A stretch of 7,224 nucleotides of DNA from Ktedonobacterales bacterium (lineage in GTDB: Bacteria > Chloroflexota > Ktedonobacteria > Ktedonobacterales > JADMIN01), in the NCBI GenBank assembly GCA_025935235.1, contig JAICVT010000229.1:1-7224 (forward strand), written 5' to 3'. Below the pieces are notes generated by a model. That model ran no database searches and was not told the origin of the DNA. It saw nothing but the letters and a program-made list of their open reading frames with translations. This document shows, piece by piece, positions 1-4,881 of the stretch. The position numbers and the translations under genes are program-made. The stretch's first letter is position 1; each line of letters begins with the position of its first letter.

Positions 1-1051
1 CCAGCGCCGCGTCGTCCAGCGCGATCTCGCCCGCCAGCGCCACCACCCGCGCGCCCGCCGCCTGGGCCAGCCGAGCGACGGCGCCGGTGATCTTGCCATA
101 GGCGGTCTGCTCATCCAGCCGCCCCTCGGCGACGAACACCAGCGCGGCGTCAGCCACCAGCTCGGCGAAGCGCAGCGTCTCCAGCACGAGCGGCGCGCCT
201 GGGGTGAGTTCCGCCGGGGTGAAGGCCAGCAGCCCCGCGCCCAGCCCACCCGCTGCGCCCGCGCCCGCCACGCCGGCCACGTCGCGCCCCAGATCGCGCT
301 GGATGACCGCCGCGTAGCGCGCCAGCGCCGCATCCAGCGCGGCCACCAGCGCCACGTCGGCGCCCTTCTGCGGCCCGTAGACGGCGGAGGCGCCCAGCGG
401 CCCCAGCAGCGGATTCGTCACGTCGCAGGCCACGCGGATGCGCGTCTGGGCGAGACGTGGATCGAGCCGCGTGAGGTCAATGCGGTCGAGGCGGGTGAGC
501 GCCGCGCCACCGGACGGCAGCTCGTGGCCCGCCGCGTCGAGCAGCCGCGCGCCCAGCGCCTGCGCCATGCCCGCGCCGCCATCGTTGGTGGCGCTGCCGC
601 CCAGGCCGAGGATGATCTGGCGGCAGCCGGCGTCCAGCGCCGCCAGCAGTAGCTCGCCGACGCCGCGCGTGGTGGCGCGGGCGGGATCGCGCTGATCGGG
701 GGGAACGAGCGGCAGCCCGGCGGCGGCAGCCATCTCGATGACCGCCACCGGTTCCACAGGCCCCGCAGGCTCCGTCTGGCCGCCGAGGATGCCCCAGCTT
801 GCCTGGACGGGCGCGCCAAGCGGGCCAGTGACCCGCGCGCTGAGCAATTGCCCGCCCGTCGCCTCCACCAGCGCGCGCGTCGTGCCTTCGCCGCCATCCG
901 CCACGGGCGTCACGATCACCTGCGCCGCTGGCAGCGCCTCAGCCAGCGCCTCGGCGATCACAGCGCCGACTTCAGGCGCATCCAGGCTGCCCTTGAGCGC
1001 CTGTGGCGCAACGACGATCTTGACCGCCTGTGTGGCTGGCGCGGCTGGCAT
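1..1051 (-). CDS. Glycerate 2-kinase (GarK/GlxK type), C-terminus cut by window edge
   Basis: Predicted cytoplasmic kinase that phosphorylates D-glycerate with ATP to 2-phosphoglycerate, feeding glycerate or glyoxylate carbon into lower glycolysis. The frame is open from the ATG at 1051 to the window edge (350 codons plus one base). The family is usually about 370-380 residues, so roughly 20-30 C-terminal residues lie outside. Visible family motifs: KIVVAPQALKGSL (11-23), ADGGEGT (51-57), the glycine-rich GLGGSATNDGGAGM (149-162), CDVTNPLLGP (209-218), YGPQKGA (225-231) and EGRLDEQTAYGK (309-320). The N-terminal motif differs from the usual PDSFKGSL, reading PQALKGSL. The ATG is the first possible start after the upstream stop and leaves a 13-nt gap behind the preceding gene, so it is probably the last or a later gene of a minus-strand operon. 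No strong ribosome binding site is visible. The family call is secure; the physiological substrate is inferred. Confidence 0.93.
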   Translation of the reverse strand, partial: MPAAPATQAVKIVVAPQALKGSLDAPEVGAVIAEALAEALPAAQVIVTPVADGGEGTTRALVEATGGQLLSARVTGPLGAPVQASWGILGGQTEPAGPVEPVAVIEMAAAAGLPLVPPDQRDPARATTRGVGELLLAALDAGCRQIILGLGGSATNDGGAGMAQALGARLLDAAGHELPSGGAALTRLDRIDLTRLDPRLAQTRIRVACDVTNPLLGPLGASAVYGPQKGADVALVAALDAALARYAAVIQRDLGRDVAGVAGAGAAGGLGAGLLAFTPAELTPGAPLVLETLRFAELVADAALVFVAEGRLDEQTAYGKITGAVARLAQAAGARVVALAGEIALDDAAL

Positions 1052-1064
1052 AGGTGGCTCGCCG

Positions 1065-1421
1065 TCAGCCGATGTGCGGCTCGAAGCGCGGCCAGACGAC
1101 GTTATCCACATCCTTGAGCGCCGTCAGGGCGACATCGAATCCAGCGACGCGGCCAGAATAGGAGTCCACGTTCGGCCCTTCCTGCGCCTCGATCCAGGCG
1201 AGTCGCGCCTTCTCGCGGTCGGCTACCACCTGCGACCAGACGGCGAAATCGTCGAGCTGCGCGCCCTGCTCGCTCAGAAAGCTGGCCACGCCGTTGAGCG
1301 CCTGCGCCTGCCCGCGCCAGTTGAGCGCGTCGGCGCGCGTGTCGGCGTATTCCGCCTCGGACTGCGCCCGCCGCGCCCAGGCGCGCATGCGCTCGATTGT
1401 CTGCTCTCGATTGATTGCCAT
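1065..1421 (-). CDS. Unrecognised 118-residue helical protein
   Basis: I do not recognise a family. The protein is charged and mostly helix-like, with an N-terminal R/E/A-rich stretch (MAINREQTIERMRAWARR), a middle DALNWRGQAQALNGVASFLSE segment (31-51) and an aromatic tail ending WPRFEPHIG. There is no signal peptide, membrane segment or cysteine. I chose the ATG at 1421. Its AAAAGG ribosome binding site has a rather long 11-nt spacer, and the 21 codons upstream (TTA, ACT, TCA, GTA, CAA) are AT-richer than the gene and look non-coding. The alternative ATG at 1484 overlaps the glutaredoxin stop as TGATG, a classic coupling arrangement, and would give 139 residues. It lies between the glutaredoxin gene and glycerate kinase on the same strand with small gaps, so co-transcription is likely. 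The gene is probably real; its function is unknown. Confidence 0.75.
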   Translation of the reverse strand: MAINREQTIERMRAWARRAQSEAEYADTRADALNWRGQAQALNGVASFLSEQGAQLDDFAVWSQVVADREKARLAWIEAQEGPNVDSYSGRVAGFDVALTALKDVDNVVWPRFEPHIG

Positions 1422-1483
1422 CGGCTGCTGTGCCTTTTCTTGTTCAACGCGGTATACTGAAGTTAAGATGATGACCTGAGCCA

Positions 1484-1759
1484 TCAGGGGAGGGAACGCA
1501 GCAGTTCCCGCACCGCATCGTCGGTGATGCGGCCTTCGAGCCGCTCGGCGCCATCCACCGTGATGACGGGGATGCGATAGCGATAGCGCTCGAAGAGCGC
1601 GGGATCGGTGCGGATATCGGTCTCGCGCAGATCAAGTCGCTCCAGCGCATCTGGAGCAGCCGAATTCTGGCTCAGGTCGGCAAGCGCATCTTCCAGGTAC
1701 GCGCGCGCCTCGTCGCAGAGGTGGCACCCCGCTTTTGCGTACAACGTCACCACATGCAT
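1484..1759 (-). CDS. Glutaredoxin-like (DUF836-type) thiol protein
   Basis: Small cytoplasmic thioredoxin-fold protein of 91 residues, expected to act in thiol-disulfide exchange or electron transfer; its partner is unknown. It opens with a beta strand (MHVVTLYAK) followed by the redox motif C12-H-L-C15, the usual first-helix position. A YRIPVITVDG segment (61-70) supplies the cis-proline (P64) and following strand, and a last helix follows (DDAVRELLRSLP). The length fits the glutaredoxin-like family. The reading frame is open much further upstream, but I chose the ATG at 1759. An AGGA box lies 6 nt before it, the fold begins right there, and the upstream residues are low-complexity and not domain-like. 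It is the first gene of a probable minus-strand operon with the unknown 118-residue protein and glycerate kinase. Its stop overlaps a possible downstream start as TGATG. Confidence 0.9.
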   Translation of the reverse strand: MHVVTLYAKAGCHLCDEARAYLEDALADLSQNSAAPDALERLDLRETDIRTDPALFERYRYRIPVITVDGAERLEGRITDDAVRELLRSLP

Positions 1760-1837
1760 CGGTGTTCCTGTCCTCAACGTCGCGGTCTTCTGCCCAGCGC
1801 GCTCTGCGCCCGCCAGCGCCGTGCTGTCTTCCCTGCG

Positions 1838-1867
1838 ATGATAGCATACGTCGCGCGAGGGCGGCAA
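1838..1867 (-). promoter_or_regulatory. Candidate sigma70-type promoter for the glutaredoxin operon
   Basis: On the minus strand, TTGCCG (plus positions 1862-1867, 4 of 6 matches to TTGACA) is followed after exactly 18 bases by TATCAT (1838-1843, 5 of 6 matches to TATAAT). The implied transcript would start near 1831, leaving a leader of about 70 nt before the ATG at 1759. This is pattern matching only. Confidence 0.4.
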
Positions 1868-1969
1868 AATCGCGGCGCGGCGCGGCGTGGCGAGACGCCG
1901 AAAAGCTCCGACCGCGTTGGGCGGGAACAGAATAGTCTCAGGGAACACAACACGAGCTAGCGCAGCGCG

Positions 1970-1992
1970 TATATATCAGTGAGGCCGCTCAC
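1970..1992 (+). promoter_or_regulatory. Possible -10 patch and operator-like palindrome before the 2067 gene
   Basis: An isolated AT-rich patch, TATATATC at 1970-1977, stands out in GC-rich surroundings. It is followed at once by the perfect inverted repeat GTGAG-gccg-CTCAC (1979-1992). A palindrome next to a -10 region could be a repressor site or the first hairpin of the transcript. I find no convincing -35 box at the right distance, so this is weak. Confidence 0.25.
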
Positions 1993-2066
1993 GTCGGCAG
2001 GTCGGGTTCGGCTCCGCCGCGCTCGATCCGCTCCCACCACAGCGTGAACGCCCGGAGGTGACTGCC

Positions 2067-2567
2067 ATGACAGAGAAGGCCAGGCGACCAGATGGCGAAG
2101 AACAGCGCGAAGAGCGCCTTCCCGCCGAGTGGCCGCATGAGTTGACGCCGGAGCGCAACCTGACCTCATCCGCCAGGAACGCGACGGACCCAACCGATGG
2201 CGCCGAGAGCGCGGAGGAGAACGACACTGTAGACGCGACCACCGCCGAGCAGGCGAATGGCGCGAGCGAGCGAGCGCGCGCACGGCGCGCCTCGCGCAAG
2301 ACGGTGGTCGCGCCGACCAGCGCGGCCGAGACCCTCGCGGCTGAGGCTGATGAGACGGCTGATGTCGCGGCATTGTCGGCGTTCGAGGCCGACCGTATCG
2401 AGCTTGAGGCCCAGGGCTTTTCGCCTGAGGAGGCCGAGCGACTGATCGAAGTGTCGAAGCGGCTGGAATCGTCCGCCGAGGCGCTGGCGTCGCAGGCGGA
2501 GATGAAGCGCCTGCGGTTCGCCCAGTGGCTCGTCGAGCGCGGGCGTCTGGATGAGTTCAGCGTTTAG
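2067..2567 (+). CDS. Unrecognised acidic protein with helical C-terminal domain
   Basis: No family recognised. The 166-residue product has two parts. Residues 1-100 are rich in E, D, A, T and R with no hydrophobic core, so probably disordered, and include a basic patch RARARRASRK (69-78). Residues about 105-166 look like two or three amphipathic helices: FEADRIELEAQGFSPEEAERL, then IEVSKRLESSAEALASQAEM, then KRLRFAQWLVERGRLDEF. The 'GFSPEEAERL' turn resembles a helix-loop-helix. There is no membrane segment, signal peptide or cysteine. The start is the ATG at 2067, because a perfect GGAGGT (2054-2059) sits 7 nt upstream; the in-frame GTG at 2058 overlaps that box and is unlikely. It stands alone, divergent from the glutaredoxin operon and convergent with the DUF6788 gene. 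The coding call is good; a protein-binding or regulatory role is only a guess. Confidence 0.8.
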   Translation: MTEKARRPDGEEQREERLPAEWPHELTPERNLTSSARNATDPTDGAESAEENDTVDATTAEQANGASERARARRASRKTVVAPTSAAETLAAEADETADVAALSAFEADRIELEAQGFSPEEAERLIEVSKRLESSAEALASQAEMKRLRFAQWLVERGRLDEFSV

Positions 2568-2694
2568 AGCGCGTTTTGGTCTTCGGGCAGGCGGCTGATA
2601 GCGGGCAGCGTCTATGCTCCCATGCGTCACACGCTATCACCGACGACCACGCATGAGTCATCATCTGGCAAACCTACAGCACACGCGCATTTTT

Positions 2695-2733
2695 GACGGG
2701 CGTCTCTCTCCGACGTGGAGAGAGACGCCCGTC
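2695..2733. terminator. Perfect 17-bp hairpin between convergent genes (likely terminator)
   Basis: The arm GACGGGCGTCTCTCTCC (2695-2711) pairs without mismatch with GGAGAGAGACGCCCGTC (2717-2733) across a 5-nt loop. It lies 128 nt past the stop of the plus-strand gene ending at 2567 and 38 nt past the stop of the minus-strand gene ending at 2772, where a bidirectional terminator would be expected. Neither direction has a following U-tract: the T run (2690-2694) lies before the stem on the plus strand and so reads as A after it on the minus strand. It is therefore not a textbook intrinsic terminator and could be a transcript-stabilising stem or a small repeat element. Confidence 0.6.
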
Positions 2734-2771
2734 GTCGTTCGTGGTTCGCTCATTTCCCAGCTGGCGGCTGA

Positions 2772-3011
2772 TTACAGCCCCTGGCGCAGGCGGGCCAGCC
2801 GCGCCTCAGCGCGCGCGACGATTGCCGTCGAAATGCCAGCGGGTTGCGCTTTGCCGATGTAGCCTGAGCGGAGCTTGTTTCCCTCGCGCCAGTAGGCATA
2901 CCAGTACGGTCCGTGGCCGGGGCCGCGCTTGCAGGTGCCACAGGTCGGCTTGCCACATTTGCGGAACTGCAGTTGATAGGTAATGTGCAGATCATTGGGT
3001 ACATTGGCCAT
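2772..3011 (-). CDS. DUF6788-type small protein with Cys/His cluster
   Basis: A 79-residue protein of a family with no established function. The diagnostic core is KCGKPTCGTC followed by HGPYWYAYWREG and LRSGYIGK (residues 18-54). This matches my recollection of DUF6788 proteins, which carry a Cys-rich knuckle and a HGPYWY motif. Visible ligands C19, C24, C27 and H33 (CX4CX2CX5H) could bind one zinc ion, and the aromatic run after them could bind nucleic acid; both are inference. The C-terminal helix (residues 62-79) is Ala/Arg/Leu-rich. The ATG at 3011 is the natural start, with GGGAG about 10 nt upstream. The gene sits alone on the minus strand, preceded by about 530 bases without genes and followed by a strong hairpin. 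The family name is from memory and not checked. Confidence 0.82.
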   Translation of the reverse strand: MANVPNDLHITYQLQFRKCGKPTCGTCKRGPGHGPYWYAYWREGNKLRSGYIGKAQPAGISTAIVARAEARLARLRQGL

Positions 3012-3540
3012 GCGACACTATCTCCCTGAGTCGTTCATCCACCCGCGTCGGTGGCCGCGCGCCATGCGTCCCCGAATCGCTCAGGGATCGCGGAGGGGTA
3101 GCGCGCCAGGTCACGGCGCTTGTCATCAGCTGTTGATGTGTTCACGCGGTTGTTCGCTCAGCCCTGAGTGAGCCGGTTGAAGGTAGCCGACATGCCCTGG
3201 CCGAGCGAGGTAGGCGCGAGATAGGCGGGTGGCGCCCGCGCTGGCCTCCTCGCATCCCCATGCGCCCACAGTTTCAGGAGGCGAACAGGCGTCACATGTA
3301 TGGGAAAACGAGCAGGCCGCGCGTTCCGATAACAGCTACCGCCCAGAAGTCCGGCGGAGGACTGAGTGGTGGTGTGAGCCTGGCGCTTGACAATCCACGC
3401 TCAGAGCGGGCGTGTTGAGCTTTGAAGATGGCGCGATCTATCCGCTCCTCCATAGTTTTGAGCAGCAGAGTAGTGGGGAAGGTTGCTGGGAGACAGCCGT
3501 GAGGGAAAGCAATGGCGCATTGTCAGGTCATGAACAGGCT
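3012..3540. other. Gene-free region rich in nested inverted repeats
   Basis: No open frame here has convincing start, codon use or homology. Several inverted repeats are visible: CCCTGAG (3024-3030) with CTCAGGG (3080-3086), enclosing CCACC/GGTGG (3039-3043, 3050-3054); CATCA/TGATG (3124-3138); GCTCA/TGAGC (3156-3173); GCGGG/CCCGC (3225-3239); GCCTCCTCGCAT (3244-3255) pairing with ATGCG (3260-3264) and AGGAGGC (3276-3282); AGTCC/GGACT (3348-3362); and CAATG/CATTG (3512-3524). The region must hold the 3' end of the endonuclease V transcript and the promoter of the DUF6788 gene. Its length and stem density suggest a structured RNA or the remnant of one, perhaps a decayed group II intron. That identity is unproven. 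Confidence 0.5.
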
Positions 3541-4245
3541 CTAGCTGCGTCGTGTGGGCGTCGGCGCGGCGGACGCTTCGTCGCGGCGGGTGAGCGTGGC
3601 CAGGTGGTCAGCGGCGCGGATCGGCTCTGGCAGGCGATAGCCGCGCAGGCAGCGCAGAATCACCTCGACGGCCTGCTCCAGCGTGACGCGATAGCCCGCA
3701 GAGACGTAGAGCGGGCGCGTGTGCGGACGCGAGCGCAGCGCCATGCCGATGATCTCGTTGTCGGCCAGAAGGGGCGAGCGGTCGCCCAGCTCCTCGCGTG
3801 GCTGCGCATAGGCGCCAATCAGCCAGGTCTTGGCGCAGCCGACGCTGGCGATGCCAGTCGTCAGACCGAGGTGGCAGGCCAGGCCAAAGCGGCGCGGGTG
3901 CGCGTAGCCCTGGCCATCGCAGATCAGCACATCGGGCGTGGCGCGCAGCTTTGCCAGCGCATCCAGCGCGACGGGAACCTCGCGGAACGAGAGCAGTCCC
4001 GGCACGTAGGGGAAGGCGCCATCGCGTGTCGCCGTCGCCTGCTCCACCACCTCCATCTCCGGGTAGCGGAAGACGACCACCGCGCCGCGCGCCCGGTCGG
4101 CATAGGAGACATCCACTCCCGCCACCAGCCGCACGCGATCCAGCGCGATGGGCGGCGCGGCGTGGGCCAGCGGCGCCAGCCTCCGCTGAATCTCCATCGC
4201 CTCCTCGACCGTGACATCCCACGGATGCGTGACCTCTGGCGTCAT
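3541..4245 (-). CDS. nfi: Endonuclease V (deoxyinosine 3'-endonuclease)
   Basis: Repair endonuclease that cuts the second phosphodiester bond 3' of deoxyinosine, which arises from adenine deamination, using Mg2+. The 234-residue length fits the family (E. coli 223). Motifs in order: AGVDVSY (42-48) with metal ligand D45; YVPGLLSFRE (80-89), holding the strand-separating wedge YVPG and E89; DGQGYAHPRRFGLACHLG (110-127) with D110; GCAK (136-139); PLYVSAG (178-184); and AADH (210-213) with H213. D45, E89, D110 and H213 match the catalytic set known from Thermotoga maritima (D43, E89, D110, H214), so the enzyme should be active. I chose the ATG at 4245 because GGAGGT lies 4 nt upstream; the longer frame to 4341 adds unconserved residues. 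The last 15 residues are Pro/Ala/Arg-rich. It lies 80 nt after hicA on the same strand, so read-through is possible, but a functional link is not implied. Confidence 0.95.
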   Translation of the reverse strand: MTPEVTHPWDVTVEEAMEIQRRLAPLAHAAPPIALDRVRLVAGVDVSYADRARGAVVVFRYPEMEVVEQATATRDGAFPYVPGLLSFREVPVALDALAKLRATPDVLICDGQGYAHPRRFGLACHLGLTTGIASVGCAKTWLIGAYAQPREELGDRSPLLADNEIIGMALRSRPHTRPLYVSAGYRVTLEQAVEVILRCLRGYRLPEPIRAADHLATLTRRDEASAAPTPTRRS

Positions 4246-4325
4246 CTCGACCTCCCCGTCGAAGCCTCTTACACATAGCGCGCCGCGTCGCACGCCGCCC
4301 GGCATGACAAAATCCCGCGATCTGG

Positions 4326-4544
4326 CTAAAGCGCCTCCCATTCGCTGCGAGAGATACCCGCTTCGCTCAGGATGCGCTGGAGGAGCGCCTGGCTGATATC
4401 GCCGCGATGCGGGTTGGGAAGAATGATACGCACCCCAGCGCGCTCTATATACTCATGTCGCTTGCCGGGGTACGGGCCATCGAATCCGAGCTGCTTCAGG
4501 TAGGCGATCAAATTACGGCGTTTGATCGGACCCACTTTTGGCAT
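4326..4544 (-). CDS. hicA: HicA-family toxin (YcfA-like mRNA interferase)
   Basis: Small 72-residue toxin of the type II HicAB system. HicA proteins have a double-stranded-RNA-binding-like fold and cleave mRNA when not held by HicB. Visible features: a first helix (KRRNLIAYLKQLGF), the loop YPGKRHEY (25-32) carrying the expected catalytic histidine H30, a strand VRIILPNPHRGDI (38-50), and the terminal helix ALLQRILSEAGISRSEWEAL (53-72). 'Pxxxxxxxx...LLxxILxxAGIS' is the usual family end. The start is the ATG at 4544, which overlaps the hicB stop as TGATG. This gives tight translational coupling, so toxin is made only after antitoxin has been translated. The gene order is antitoxin first, unlike the E. 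coli hicAB order but common in this subfamily. The fold looks complete and the catalytic histidine is present, so the toxin is probably functional. Confidence 0.92.
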   Translation of the reverse strand: MPKVGPIKRRNLIAYLKQLGFDGPYPGKRHEYIERAGVRIILPNPHRGDISQALLQRILSEAGISRSEWEAL

Positions 4545-4810
4545 CAGGCGCTCGCCTTCGGATGCCTGAGACACAGTCCATCAACTTCAGGCAAGTCTTC
4601 CTGCTTGGAGATCCCGATCAGGAGCCAATCTTCCAGGGCTGATTGCAACTCTGCCCGCGTGTCCTCCAGCGTCTGCTCGTCAGCCCAAACGCCCTGGAAG
4701 CCGGGAATCGAACCATAATACGTGCCATCCTCGAGCCGCTCATAGAGGGCATGTCGCATGGCAGCCTGGACATATGCGGGATCCAGGTACTGTTCAAATT
4801 CCTCGAACAT
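4544..4810 (-). CDS. hicB: HicB-family antitoxin (short form)
   Basis: Neutralising partner of the HicA toxin encoded immediately downstream. Its degraded RNase H-like fold is seen as YERLEDGTYYGSIPGFQGVW (23-42), TLEDTRAELQSALEDWLL (47-64) and PEVDGL (74-79), in the usual HicB order (strand-strand-helix). The 88-residue product starts with a short helical lead (MFEEFEQYLDPAYVQAAMRH) typical of the short subfamily. I see no room for the C-terminal helix-turn-helix or ribbon-helix-helix found in longer HicB proteins, so it may not bind DNA itself. I prefer the ATG at 4810, with AGGGAG about 10 nt upstream, over the in-frame start at 4864, whose extra residues look non-coding. A start at 4759 is possible but would remove the lead helix. 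It shares the TGATG junction with hicA. Confidence 0.9.
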   Translation of the reverse strand: MFEEFEQYLDPAYVQAAMRHALYERLEDGTYYGSIPGFQGVWADEQTLEDTRAELQSALEDWLLIGISKQEDLPEVDGLCLRHPKASA

Positions 4811-4852
4811 CGGATGACTGCTCCCTTCTTGAGAAGCTGGTGGCCCAAAGGC

Positions 4853-4858
4853 ATTGTA
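4853..4858 (-). promoter_or_regulatory. Candidate -10 box for hicBA
   Basis: TACAAT on the minus strand (5 of 6 matches to TATAAT) lies 42 bases before the hicB ATG, in the 71-nt gap behind the histidine kinase. No matching -35 box is visible 16-18 bases upstream. If real, it gives hicBA its own promoter; otherwise the pair depends on read-through from the kinase. Confidence 0.35.
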
Positions 4859-4881
4859 CGCCACACACGGCTTGCTGGGTC

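Larger units (their letters stand above)
1760..2066. other. Divergent intergenic region
   Basis: About 300 bases separate the minus-strand glutaredoxin gene from the plus-strand unknown gene, so promoters for both directions should lie here. I see a fair minus-strand promoter (1838-1867), a small perfect hairpin CGGCGT-GGCGAG-ACGCCG at 1883-1900, and an AT-rich patch TATATATC next to the palindrome GTGAGgccgCTCAC near 1970-1992. Open frames across this stretch are low-complexity and I do not regard them as genes. Confidence 0.6.

Noticed and set aside
738..1460. Plus-strand 240-codon open frame
   Set aside because: Lies opposite the glycerate kinase and unknown-protein genes; low-complexity Ala/Pro/Ser composition and no motifs. 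A shadow of high-GC coding DNA.
2255..2295. GCGA/GCGC short tandem repeats
   Set aside because: Only a few units inside an Ala/Arg-rich coding segment; explained by codon bias rather than a functional repeat.
3225..3239. T-box-like GGGTGGCGCCCGCG
   Set aside because: Similar to the T-box GGGTGGNACCGCG but one base longer and lacking the A. No downstream plus-strand aminoacyl-tRNA or amino-acid gene and no convincing stem I.
3295..3417. Short plus-strand frame (40 residues) behind AGGAGG
   Set aside because: The Shine-Dalgarno-like box is 13 nt from the ATG, which is too far, and it is buried in a predicted stem. The product has no recognisable features.
3412..4278. Plus-strand 288-codon open frame
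   Set aside because: Opposite endonuclease V, which has a full set of catalytic motifs in its own frame. The plus frame has Arg/His/Gln-rich shadow composition.
4305..4310. TTGTCA on the minus strand as a -35 box for endonuclease V
   Set aside because: No -10-like sequence at 16-18 bases; the only AT-rich candidate (TATGTG) is 27 bases away.
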